This document shows, piece after piece, positions 22,939-34,440 of a stretch of 64,000 nucleotides of DNA. A program made the position numbers and the translations under genes. Source of the DNA: Eucommia ulmoides. Taxonomy: Eukaryota; Streptophyta; Magnoliopsida; Garryales; Eucommiaceae. Positions within the stretch are counted from its first letter, which is position 1, and the number at the start of each line of letters is the position of its first letter. The stretch covers positions 13,847,905-13,911,904 of the forward strand of contig CM028335.1 in the NCBI GenBank assembly GCA_016647705.1. The letters run 5' to 3'. The notes beneath the pieces are model-generated. The model worked only from the letters and a program-made list of their open reading frames with translations, was not told where the DNA came from and did no database searches.

Positions 22939-23964
22939 TAAATGCAATAAATAATCTTTGAAAATGCCCCGATTCCTTGTCGTATTCAAGAGCGATATGG
23001 CTGCCCGGATTCCTTATCGCATACATGCCTCCGTATACCAACGCAACTAGTCGTATGAGGTCCTGTGGTCGCCATACAGATCATCTCGTGCTTTCTCAAC
23101 ACTGTTCCATACAATGTGATATGGGATCTCGATGCCGTAATCATTTTTGAACGTGTGTACAACATCAATCGGTCTGGTGGTTGGTGTGTTCCGAACCAAG
23201 TCTACCAAACACGACTTCACAACACTCGAATTCATGTTCTCATTCCTGTTCGTCCTGAATGCAACACCGCACGTATGTGTGTTTTCTAGTTTCCAAATAT
23301 AGAAAAAATCATTTTTATCAACCCTTTTCCTCTTTTTAGAGCGTAGTCGGCAGTTACTTTTTCTCTCATTTTTTTTGTATTTAAAACTGAAACTTACTTG
23401 AATAGCTTATTTTCTTAATTTTTCTCTGAACTCTATAGCACCACCCCTAAAGCTCTGTCCTACTTCCTTTATACCATCAGCCCAGTGATTAGACAACAAT
23501 GCTTTCTGTGGGGGCGGACAAAAAATTGGCAATAAATCTTCCTCTATGTATGCATCACCTCTGCCGCCGTGCCCACGACGATGTTCAATCAACATATTGT
23601 TTCCCACGCCCTCCCATCCGCTACTGCTGCCGCATATCTTAATATCCACTCCAACGTAATCCAAATTCATTGCGCATGCGAGACATACAACCACTTCCAA
23701 ATCATCCTAACACGAAATCAAACACCCTTTGTGTCCAAGAATTGAATATTGCATCTCAAATGTGTCAAAATTCAAACCATCCCATCTCACTAACACCTTT
23801 TGTATTAAACTCTCATATGTGAAATCATCACCGACTTTTACTCCCAACGAATAGCCATTATACTTGAATATTAAAACCACGCGTGTGACCATTTCTCTAG
23901 TATGTTCTGTAAATACATAAACTAAAACTGTAAAAAATACTTGGAAACAAACTTGTTCTACCAC

Positions 23965-24640
23965 AATTTACGTGTAGACTCACGCATGATGCTATGTATG
24001 AATGTCAATGTATAATGAAAAATGTAAACATAAACTGAATTTATTTTGTCGTAAAGTTGATGTTTACGTGTTCTACTGCAAAAAAAGGTGTTCAATGTCA
24101 TTTACGTTTATATTCACGCATTTACGTTTTACATTCACGCATAAATTCTGTGCGTAAATATCAACGTACGAAACTGATTCGACATAATATCCAAGTTCCG
24201 TGTATATTCACGCATGAGTGATATGCATAAATGTCAACGTACGAAAATTGATTCTGTGTAATGTCCAAGTTACGTATATATTCACGCATAAGTGATATAC
24301 GTAAATGTCAACATACAATGTATAAATTGGATTTATTGTGTCGAATTTGATGTTTACGTGTTCTGCTGCAAAAAGGGTGTTCAATGTTAAAGTTACGTGT
24401 AGATTCATGTATGAATGCTATGTGGAAATGTCAACGTACGAAACTGAATCTATTCAAAATACCTAATATTTGTGCTGAAAATAATCTCAAAATCTAAAAA
24501 TTCTGTTTCGAAATTACGTGTGTATTCACACGATATATATTGTGTGCATGCTATCGTGCGAATGTGAATCTAAATTTTTTTAGTGTTTTTTGTTTCTAAC
24601 TACAAAAATGGATCGATTTAAAAAAAAAAAGAAAAAAAAA
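23965..24640. repeat. Tandem-like repeats upstream of the MULE transposase
   Basis: Imperfect units combine TATATTCACGCAT, GTAAATGTCAACGTACG and ATGTTTACGTGTTCT. Examples lie at about 24150-24245, 24235-24315 and 24340-24445, and the segment 24055-24100 recurs at 24345-24390. They resemble, loosely, the motif clusters at 17.3-19.2 kb. Confidence 0.6.
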
Positions 24641-24649
24641 AAAAAATGA

Positions 24650-24960
24650 CCTTGAATATGCTTGTGCTATCTATTACGTAAACGATCCCAATTGTTCAAT
24701 TCTGATATAGGCTCTGTTCTCTCGCGTCGACTGCTTCGAGCTCGAAATAGTCGCTATGTTTCCCCGCATATATCCACAAAAGTGTTTTAAAAATGGCTGA
24801 ATCTTGAGCAATAAGCCCTTTGCACGTAAATGGTAACTGTCTAAACAGAGGAGACGAACTTTCCATAATTGAACTTCTCTATTTTTAGCTCCCGTGAAAT
24901 CTGCGGGGATATCACTGTTCGTTTCCTTCGCTTGTCTAACGATTTTGGGTTAAAAACTTT
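24650..24960 (-). other. Open stretch of unknown origin
   Basis: On the - strand about 80 codons are open without a clear start (REVQLWKVRLLCLDSYHLR). Base composition is less AT-rich than the surroundings. Not recognised. It lies just upstream of the MULE transposase and could be a decayed 5' exon of that element or an unrelated fragment. Confidence 0.25.
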
Positions 24961-24989
24961 ATTTGGATGTTCGGTTGGACAAACAGCTA

Positions 24990-26033
24990 ACATGACTGTT
25001 AATTTGGGTTATTGTCTAACTTAACTCTTAAGGAAGGGTTAGAAAATAAAAATCTCTAAATTTTATATAATTCAATGAATAAAAATATCTCTTTAATTAA
25101 ATAATCAAGATTTACTTTAATTTCCTCTAATAAATCTTTCCATTGACAAAAAATATAGAAATTACTCAAACTAGCCTAACCACCATTGGTCCACGTGGCC
25201 CATTATCAAAGATAGAAGAGTAGGCCCAACCCAGCGGCCCAATAACTGAATTTTTCAAACCAAATAAAATGGAAGATTGCAAAAAAGCAAAAGCCGAAAA
25301 CAAGGGCCCAAAATAAAACCCAAAAGTTTTTTATTTTATTTTAGGTTGATTTTCGCCCAAGGCCTATAGAGTATATTAAGTTCCATAAGGTATCCTCATA
25401 TTATTATTTTTTTAAATCGATTAAAAAAATATATAATATTTCTCAATCAAATTATTCTAAATTAGATTATGCCATGATAAATTCATCACCAAAACAAATA
25501 TTCATTATCACTACCACTACCACCAAATAACACTACTATTGCAGCAAAAATCACCAATATCATAAACCACTACAACCATTCACCGTCACCACAATGAATA
25601 ATCATTATCACCACAATTAGTGTCGACCATTAGAGTAAACATTCTTCGCTACTGGCTATCACGACAACAAACACTCAAAACTCTTGCGACCATAATATGT
25701 AATAAAAAAAAAAATCACCCATTGTATACAACTAAAACACCAAATAATAAAAAAAAAATTATTTCGATAAAAATCAAAATAGTAGCAATTTTACAGGAAA
25801 ATATATAACAGCAAAAGCAATAACAAATAATCAATGGTAAATTTGCAACAGCAAACGAGTCAAAAAAACACAATAACAACATTAGAAAAATATAATAAAT
25901 TAATTTAAATAAAATTCAATAGACTAGCAGCAAAAATCACCAAATGAACAATAAGATTTATTAGCCACTAGATATAATTCAAAAACAATTAGACAAAAAA
26001 ATCGAGATATCATATTCTAGATATGGAAATCTA
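24990..26033. other. AT-rich non-coding DNA
   Basis: Rich in CACCACTACC-like and AAATAA runs. No gene, TIR pair or RNA gene recognised. Confidence 0.4.
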
Positions 26034-26038
26034 GATAC

Positions 26039-26238
26039 TATTAGAAAGTGAAGAAAGAAGAATGGAATGGATTGGGAAAATATGCACATTCTCGTTACTT
26101 ATCAATTACAAAGAGAACAACTATTTATAGGCATGTGAAAAACTAATAACAAACTTTAACAAATTGTAACAAACCTAATAACTTATTGATCTAGAAGCAA
26201 ATCGAAGCTTCTAAGACGATGCTTCTCAATTTCTAATA
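26039..26238 (-). repeat. 3' LTR of the Copia element
   Basis: 200 bp, TATTAG...CTAATA. Differs from the 5' LTR by a roughly 10-bp indel around AACAAACTTTAACAAATTG and scattered substitutions. Confidence 0.85.
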
Positions 26239-26245
26239 ATTTCCC

Positions 26246-26908
26246 TCAAGATGGAGAGTAAAAATTATGAACTCCCATCTTGCCAAGAATAAATCGAAAC
26301 TGATGTGGATGAAGAGCCTTGGTTAATATATCAGCAAGTTGGTTGTGAGTGGTAACATGCAAGGTCTTCAGCAAGCCAGCTTGAATCTTCTCACGAATGA
26401 TCTGACAATCTATCTCGATATGTTTTGTGCGCTCATGATAAACTGGATTTACTGCAATATGAAAAGCAGTTTGATTATCACAAAATAATAGAGCTGGTTT
26501 ATGATGAGTAACCATGAAATCTTTGAGCAAGGCAAGTAACCACACAATTTCACAAGTAGTATTCGCCATAGAATGGTATTCAGCTTCGGCAGAAGAACGA
26601 GAGACAGTGTGTTGTTTCTTAGACTTCTAGGACACAAAAGAAGTTCTAAGAAAAACACAAAATCCACTGATTGAGCGTCATGAGTCAAGGCATGTAGCCC
26701 AATCTGAATCAGCAAAAGCTTTAAACTGAATGGTGGAGCTATTAGAAAAGAAAAGGCCTTGTCCTGGAGTACCCTTCATATATTGAAGAATACGAACAAC
26801 AGCCTTCAAATGGGGTTCCCATGGTGATTGCATAAACTGGCTAAGGCGATTGACAGCATAACAAATATCAGGATGAGTGATGGTTAGATACAAAAGTTTC
26901 TCAATCAA
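26246..26908 (-). pseudogene. Copia RT C-terminus and RNase H
   Basis: ITHPDICYAVNRLSQFM (from 26908), then ADSDWA with the first RNase H Asp, a frameshift, then [20 protein letters not shown] and [14 protein letters not shown] up to the end near 26246, just before the polypurine tract and 3' LTR. Confidence 0.8.
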
Positions 26909-27000
26909 TCATCTATAGCTGGTGGGATCTTCAAGTAATTCCCCATCATCTTGGGACAATTTTAAGTTTGCTTCTGTTGGTACAGGTGCAGGTTTAGAAC

Positions 27001-29676
27001 CTATGTAACCAGTGTCGAAAAGCAGTTCCAAAGCATATTTTTGTTGACAAATAAAGATCCCTGATTGAGATCTAGCCACTTCAAGGCCTGAGAAATACTT
27101 AAGTTCCCCCACATCTTTGAGTTTGAACCGATCAAATCGGAGACTACCTTTTGATCATTGCTAGCAACAATTATATCATCGACATAAACCAAGAGTGCCA
27201 AGAAGACATGGCCAGTGTTTTTGATAAACAGAGAATGATCGCTAGCTGATTATGAGAACCCTTCTTGTAGTAACACACCAGAAAACTTAGAAAACCATTA
27301 TCGAGAAGCCTGTTTAAGGCCATTTAAAGATTTATGCAATCGGCAAACAGCATTGGATGGTAAAGTCTCCCACTTACGACAAACATATCCAGGTGGAATG
27401 GTCATGTAGACTTCCTCAGTAAGCTCTCCATGTAGTTATTGACATCCAATTGAGTCAAAGACCAACCAAAAATAGCAGCTAGAAAAAGCAGAACTTTAAC
27501 AGTGACAAGTTTGGCAACAGGAGAAAAAGTATCCAAAAAATCGGTACCTTTTTGTTGGGTATACCCTTTTACCACGAGACGAGCTTTGTGGCGCTCAATG
27601 CTACCATCAGCGTGAAACTTAAGCTTATACACCCATTTACAGCCAACGGAATGTTTTCCAAGGGGAAGAGAGATAACAGACCAACTACCATTCCGATCCA
27701 AGGCATCCAACTCATCATCCATGGTTGCTCGCCATTCCGGAAACTTAATGGCTTCGGAAAAAGTTTGAGGTTCGATAGGAGTAGATATGATTAAGATGTA
27801 CGCACAAAAGTTTGGGGACAACTTGTGATAAGAAAGGACGGAAGATAACAGATGGGTAGTAGAAAAAGATAATGGACTAGAAGAATGAGTGGCTAAGGAG
27901 CAATGATAGTCAGAGAGATAGGAAGGTGGTCTGGTAGTTTTGTGAGGTCGTGAAAATTTGGGAGACGAAGATGAAGGTGAAGGGGAAGAAACAGGCTGAA
28001 TATCAGGACTAGGGAAGAGTGGACGAGTAGAAGTGGTCACAGGTGTGTGTTGAAAAATATAGTCAGGAGAGGGAGGGGAAAAACTGCGAGGAAGAACTCT
28101 GTCATGGAAAATATTTAAAGTAAGTGGAATGGATTTGGATTGGACAAATGGAAAGATAAGCTCATGAAACACAACATTACGAGAGATAAATATTGTGTAA
28201 GAAGTTAAGTCAAACAATTTGTAACCCTTGTAGCCAAAAGAATATCCAAGAAAAACGCAAGCTCGAGCATAGGGTAAGAATTTGGAACGACGGTGAATGA
28301 GTGTATATCCATAACAGAGGCAACCAAAACTGCAGATATGACTATAAGAAGGAGGGGGATGATTCAGTAACTCAAAAGGAGTTTTGTTGGAGAGTAAGGG
28401 TGAAGGTGTGTGGTTGATTAAGTAAACGGCCGTGAGAACACAATCCCTCCCAATAACAAATAGGAACTTGGAACTGAAACAATAAGGCACGAGTAACATT
28501 AAGAATGTGTTGATGTTTACGTTCAACAACAAAATTTTGTTCAGGAGTTTCAACACAAGAAAAATAGTGGATAATGCCTTTGGATCGACAAAATTCAGGG
28601 AGAGCAAGTTTGTGTGCATTGTTTAAGTGGACAGATTTAATGGGGATATTATATTGTGTCAAAATCGGGTTATAAAAGGTGGGGAAAATGGTGTTGACCT
28701 CAGATTTGGCAGTCAACAAATAAACCCAAGTGGCCCTAGTGCAATCATCAACAATGGTAAGAAAATAACAATGCCATGAGATGGTTGGAACATGAAAAGC
28801 ACCTCATATATCGATGTGTATTAAATCAAAAGCATTAGACGAGAGGTTGTTAGGAGATATAAATGGTAGGCATCGTTGCTTGGCCAATGGGCATATTGAA
28901 CAATGAGGAGAAGAATGAAAAAAAAAAAAAAACTAGGAATGCGCAACTGATTTTGTAATACTTGAAGTTTTACAAGAGATGGATGACCTAATCTATAGTA
29001 TCAAATAGCATGTTTGGACAATACAGACTCGGTTTTGCAAAATAGAACAATTAGGTGAACATGGAGTATTACAATCAAAAGGTCCTAGTTCTAAGAGATA
29101 AAGATCTCTTTCTCGTCTACCCTTCCCAATCGTCAAGCCCTGAATAAGGTCATGTATGAGACAAGAATCAGAAAAGAAATTTACATAACAATGTATAGAT
29201 TGGGTGAGGGCGCTTATGCTTAAAAGATTAAATTTAAAATCAAGCACAAATAAGACATTGGAAAGTATAAGATGCTCAGACAAGTGCACAGTGCCAATGC
29301 AGTGGATTTTAACATGGTGACCATTAGGAAGGTGAAGATGAGTGTTGTGGGGGGTAAGAGTAGTACAAAATAAAGATTTATCACAATAAACATGATGAGT
29401 AGCGCCTGTGTCAAGAACCAAATGACCAGAAATGATATGAGAGCCAATAGAAAAAATAGAAGAAGAAACGATACCAGTAAAGCTTGAGGCCGAGGGTGTG
29501 GAACTAGACAAAAAAGTTTCAGCCGGAGTAGCGAGCGAGCCTTGAGTGAGTTGAGTGCTGAGAATAGAAATCAGTTGCTTACATTGATCAGGAGAAAGTG
29601 TGAATAGTGAAAGACCCAAACTGTTGAGAGTGGCTGCTGGGTCTGAACAATCTGGTTTGGATGGAAGGAAGCTCAT
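27001..29676 (-). pseudogene. Copia pol: protease, integrase and N-terminal reverse transcriptase
   Basis: Protease motif DTGAT lies at 29398-29412. The GAG-pre-integrase and zinc region is near 28880-28990 (CSICPLAKQ), followed after a TGA by the integrase core (FLTIVDDCTRATWVYLL). The second catalytic Asp of integrase appears changed to Asn (LNNAHK); the Glu in PEQNFVVERKHQ remains. RT starts near 27740 (GSWSVISLPLGKHSVGCKWV) and has YVDD near 27180. Several frame breaks, for example around 27240-27400 and 28800-28990. Confidence 0.8.
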
Positions 29677-29921
29677 TTAGTGGGCTAAAGGAGAATGGGC
29701 CAAAGGCTTATGGGAAGAGACTGAAATAGAATGGGCTTGAGGTTGGGTGGTTGGAAAATTAGTTTAGGCCGATGGATTATTCTAAAAAAAAAAATGGGTT
29801 GATTTTAGCGAGTAGACTGAGAATAACGATTGGGCGGAGAATTACGATCGAGCAGAGAATTACGATGGGCCTTGGTATTGTGTTGATCCGGTTGAGATTG
29901 GGGCATTGTATTAGAGCTAGG

Positions 29922-30845
29922 TCAGGTTGAATCATGGGTCGGGTATTCAGGTGGGTATCCATGGAGGTGATAACATGAACATTGGTTGTGCCCTAATCGT
30001 CCACAATGAGAGCAGAGAGAGCGGCGGCCGTGGTTCGAAGCTGCAACGGCAGCGATGGGATGGGAAGATGTCTGAAATGCCATGGATTCAGTGGCCAGAA
30101 CAGGAGATCCAATTTCCCTTTGTCGTTCTTCTTGTATAACGAGATTAAAAGCTTTGCTCATGATAGGGAGAGGGTCAGTCATCAATATATGAGCACGCAC
30201 AACAGCGAAGGATTCGTTTAGGACCATAAGGAATTGAAGGAAGTGTTCTTGCTGCTGAAAATCGTTCCACGACTCCATGCCTCCACAAGTACAAACAGGT
30301 ATGGGCTGGTAATCTTTTAGTTTATCCCAGAGCATTTTTAATTTCGTAAAATAAAGATTAACATCAAGAGAACATTGAGACAGGGCAACCAATTGTTACT
30401 TGAGCTGAAAAATGCGAAGAGCATTGCTTTGGCAAAATCGGGCATGGAGGTCAGTCTAAATATTTTCGACAGTGGCCATGTAGAGAAGGCTATGGTCGAT
30501 GTCTTGGTCAACGGAATTGATGATCGAGGAAATAACCATGCTGTTGCAGCGGAAGGAGAAGGGATCATCCATAGGAGGCTATCGAAAAGTGTCGTCAACA
30601 AATCCAAGTTTATTCTTGGCATTGAAAGCCATGCGCATCACTCGACTCCAGGTATTATAATTAGAACCAATAAGAACTTGTGAAACAAGAGTTAAACCGG
30701 GATGGTCACCACTATATAGAAATAATGGATTGTGGATATTGTCCATAGGTAAGAAATCTGATGGAGAAGTAGAAGAATGAGGAGTTAACAGCTGAAATCG
30801 GTTGTTAGTAGCGGGAGGTTGTTGATTACCACCGCCACGAGCCAT
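29922..30845 (-). pseudogene. Copia gag
   Basis: The N-terminal frame (30579-30845) has NPLFLYSGDHPGLTLVS and SNYNTWSRVMRMAF, typical of Copia gag. The second frame (29922-30392) ends in a CCHC knuckle (CSHCGRLGHNQCSC). A frame change near 30400-30580 separates them. Confidence 0.8.
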
Positions 30846-30935
30846 GACGTTAATGGTGGTGGACTGGAATCAGCAATAATTTTGCTATTCTGTAGCAATA
30901 GAGTTGTTATTCTTTGAAGATTTCATCTGATACCA

Positions 30936-31125
30936 TATTAGAAAGTGAAAAAAGAAGAATAGAATGGAATGGAAAAATATGCTCATTCTCATTACTTGTC
31001 AATTACAAAGAGAACAACTATTTATAGGCATGTGAAAAACTAATAACAAATTGTAACAAACGTAACAACTTATTGATCTAAAAGCAAATAGAAGCTTCGA
31101 AGAAGATGCTTCTCAATTTCTAATA
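30936..31125 (-). repeat. 5' LTR of the Copia element
   Basis: 190 bp, same TA...TA termini as the other copy. The PBS TGGTATCAGATG follows it on the - strand (30924-30935). Confidence 0.85.
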
Positions 31126-31130
31126 GATAC

Positions 31131-31370
31131 AGAAATGGAGATCTGGAATTCTAGATCTAAAAATCTAAATCTTAAAAAACCAGAATTGAAAATTTAGATC
31201 TAGAAAACCAGATCGATTATGATATGAGAGAGAGATGTATAAGGGGGTTGATTAAGGGTTTTTTGTTTGTTCTTAAAAGGTTTGCTTTGGAACATCAAAT
31301 ATAGTTAATGCGGTGTTTGTCGTTATTATATTTTTTTAATGTGTTTTGTTAAAGCTTCCTCTTTCTTTCT

Positions 31371-31410
<40 letters not shown>

Positions 31411-33050
31411 GGTCTAGGGTTCATTTGGATTTCATTGTTGAACTTGGGGTTCTCTCCAAAAAAAAAAAAAAAATTATTCTATTTTTTTGAGTTTAAACCA
31501 ATAACCCTCCCTCTCCTTTTTCCTCAAACCATCGAGAAGTCCTATCTTTTTAAAAATACAAGCACACCCTTGCCGGAAATTCAATCTATAAAATTATCAT
31601 TTTATTCTTATTATGAATTGAATAAAAAATAAAAAAAACAAAATGAGTATGTTAAGACTAATACACCTCCTTAAAGATGTGTTTTTCTTTCTTTTTTTCT
31701 TTCTTTTTTTTCGTTTTTTTTTTTTTCTCTCCTCTCTCTATTTTCATTTTTCATTTTATTTTTAGATTTTTTAAGGAAAAAAGTCAATAGCAAAACTAGA
31801 AAACAAAAATTAGAACCACAAACACGAAGAAAAAAAAATTCTTAAAACCAAAAATAGAATTCCAAAACCAAAAAAAAAAAAAAAAAAAAAAAAGAGAGAG
31901 AGAGAGAAAAAAAAATCACCTACCAAAAGAAAAAAGAAAAAGCAAAACACGCAGAAAAAGAAAAATAATATAAAAATTTAAAGTTAAAAAAAAAAAAAAA
32001 AAAAGTATGAAACTCAAAAACAAAAGGTAGTTAACAAAAAAATAGGAAAAAAAATGAGAATTTGTGTTTATGGATTTTTGTTTTGGAAGAAAATTTTTGC
32101 CTTTTTAACATAAACAAGGACAATTTGGTAAATTGTTAATGATCTCGTCATTTTCCGGCTATTATTGGATTTATCGGAAGACAAAGGTTTCCGACGTATT
32201 GTTAAAAAGATAGAAGTTATCCGTTATTTAAAGAAAAATGATAAGCCCGGTTTTTTATTTAAACTCTTTGCTTGTTTTGTGTTTGCATGAACGATGCGTG
32301 TACTATTGAGTTTTACATTTATATAGAAAAAAATATATATATTTCTTGTGGTGTTTTAATTGTGTTGGATAAATTGCCTTTATCCCCTTTTAATTTATTC
32401 GGTTGTCACTTTATCTCTTCCATTTTAAAACTTACGCTCTATTCTCTTCTATTTTAAACAAAATGAGAAACTAATTTTTCGATTTAAATTAGTAAAATAT
32501 ACTTAAAAATATATGGAATTAAATTTTACATTCAATTTTTTTTTTTGGCAACTAGACAAAAGTGCCCTTTTAAATTTGAATTTTTTTTTATTTTTTATTT
32601 TTGTCTTTATTTTCTGTTCCTTTTCTTTTCTTCTTTCCTTTTTCGCTTCTTCTTCACAAACCTTGGTCGGACGAATTCGATATTTGCCTCTGCAATTTTG
32701 TTTTTCTACCCATATGAAATTAATGTTGCTCAGCTCTAATCCATGTCCCAATTCTCGTATTTGTTCTTTGGAAATGAAGAATTCAATTCCGAATGAAGCA
32801 AAAATGGTTGAAGATTTGGATTTTTTTTTCTATCTATTTGATAATCTGGGTATGCTTTGTTTCTTGATCTTCGTTAATGAAATCTTGAACCAAACCAACT
32901 CTGAGACCAAACAATTGAGGCCTGAACCAATTCATTAAATCTAGATAAATAATTGACCGCCTCCATAACCGAGACCATATCCAACATCCTTGCTGATTAG
33001 AATTTGTTATCCTCGTCAACATCCTTCGCGGACTCCATAGTGTTATATGT
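31131..33050. other. Low-complexity AT-rich DNA
   Basis: Contains poly-T (31372-31409), poly-A (31868-31892, 31986-32003) and pyrimidine-rich runs. Open frames of up to 141 codons here are Phe/Lys-rich products of these tracts. No gene recognised. Confidence 0.45.
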
Positions 33051-34440
33051 AAGTTTTATAGTTAATCTTGTAATTTTATACATAATGATCGTATTTAAAA
33101 ACGTTTTAATCTCAAGTATTAATAAAATGTATTCTTGATATCATTATTGTAATTATATCATTATCTTCGTATTCCTAGAATGCTGAGTTGAAATGTCTAG
33201 GTATTTAATTGATTAAATAAGAAGAGATCAAAAGACATTTGGTAATTCGATATCCTGTATTATTCCTAGTCAATATTGATTGTTTAAAAAGATCTTCAAT
33301 AATCTAGACTAACTTAATATGACGTTTTCTCTTTGAGAATGGTGATTCTCAATTCATTAGTATGAGATACTAAAACATTTGCAAGAGAACTTACTAAGAA
33401 TAGTAAAAAAATCAAACATGATCATCTGAGGTGTAATTGTATTTCGTTAATGTTTCTACTGAGATATTATATATTACATGTATGTGTTGTTATATTTTGA
33501 TAGTACTGCGTCTTGTTATCTAGCCACGAGCCAATGAAGGTATTCATTGGGTGTAGTAGAACATACACATGAATATACGAGTATGCAAGAAGTTATTTTA
33601 CTCTTAAAAACAAAGACGTGACCCATGTAATTCTGTTTAATATAATCACCAAGCCTCTGGCCAGAGCAGTATAATGATTGGAATAAAATTATATTATCAA
33701 TCAAAATACATTTGACTAGATTAGGGTTTTTGACTTAAACATATCTTATTGGTCATTTCGAGTACACATATAGAGATCATGGAATACGTATATTATACCT
33801 GATAGAGTACTCTTGATTAAATTCATATCAACTGAACATGATTGTGACATGTGAGTAAACATGACTCACAGTTGAATGACATGCCTTAAGGAGACAAGTG
33901 TTTTATTCTAGTTTGGGAAAAATTAGAATTGTTCACATTTTAATTGATTAATGAATTGTTTACTTAGTTTCACTATCCAACTTTTGGTATAAATGTAATG
34001 GGTCACACACAATACAAAACTGACGTGAGAAGAATACTCGAAAAAGGAATGGGTAGTAATGTTGAACATAAGAAATTCAGGGCCCAAAGAGAAATTAAGA
34101 AAAAAAAAAAAAAGGTCAAGGGTTTTGAACCTTAGACTGCATTTATAAAGTGGAAGATTACAAGATAGCCGCCCACTTGTACGAATTTCAGCCATAAAAA
34201 AAATTTGTTTAACCCCCTGCTTTCTCTTAATCTTTTGTGTATGTGAGATTGTGTTTTTCAATTTGTATCATTGATTTGAATCTTACTACCACCTAGAATC
34301 AAATCAGAATTATCCTAGAGTCTTGCGATTAGATTTGATCTTTGAAATTCCAATAGCACTCTTCCTCCTTACATCTTTTGTGTGGATACTGTTAGAGGTG
34401 ACACATCTATGTCACTTCTAAAAGAATCAAGCCTCCAGCA
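33050..34440. other. Uncharacterised repeat-like DNA, possibly an old long LTR
   Basis: Moderately complex non-coding sequence. The end, near 34370-34430 (TTTTGTGTGGATACTGTTAGAGG), resembles U5 regions of some Copia LTRs. No paired copy or target duplication found in this window, so this is a weak suggestion. Confidence 0.25.

Larger units (their letters stand above)
19532..23964 (-). pseudogene. MuDR-type transposase of the Ulp1-bearing MULE, split by a Harbinger element
   Basis: Read on the - strand. 23707-23964 gives the N-terminal domain (VLIFKYNGYSLGVKVGDDFTYESL). 23047-23235 gives DYGIEIPYHIVWNSVEKARDDLYGD, and 22942-23046 gives NPGSHIALEYDKESGHF. After the insertion (20858-22938) the frame continues with NAIIRGFNYYRPMCFLDSIF (first catalytic Asp), then WFWFMGHL and, after a frameshift, VLTFISDRHGDILEG (second Asp), and EMSSNLAELFNAWI. 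A SWIM finger CAC...FPCMHAC is interrupted by a TAA (probably CAA originally) at the NW/GNG junction. It ends in a zinc knuckle CGRCKKYRHHNRKSC before TGA at 19532. An AT- and poly-A-rich stretch at 20575-20735 is probably an intron. Full domain order, but not functional. Confidence 0.8.
26039..31125 (-). mobile_element. Ty1/Copia LTR retrotransposon, complete but degenerate
   Basis: Short LTRs (26039-26238 as 3' LTR, 30936-31125 as 5' LTR) are flanked by a perfect 5-bp duplication GATAC (26034-26038 and 31126-31130). LTR termini are TATTAG...CTAATA instead of TG...CA in both copies. On the - strand the 5' LTR is followed by TGGTATCAGATG, an initiator-tRNA-type PBS. The 3' LTR is preceded by CTTGAGGGAAAT, a polypurine tract. 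Domain order is gag, protease, integrase, RT, RNase H, as in Copia. Several stops and frameshifts interrupt the polyprotein, so it is not autonomous now. Confidence 0.9.

Noticed and set aside
29927-30683. Plus-strand frames of 70-102 codons
   Set aside because: Antisense shadows of Copia gag, which is recognised on the - strand.
26039-31125. Possible endogenous pararetrovirus rather than a retrotransposon
   Set aside because: Has LTRs, a tRNA-type PBS, PPT, target duplication and Copia domain order with integrase before RT; no movement-protein or coat-protein motif.
32513-32938. 141-codon Phe-rich frame and its antisense Lys-rich frame
   Set aside because: Products of poly-T/poly-A tracts; no conserved motif.
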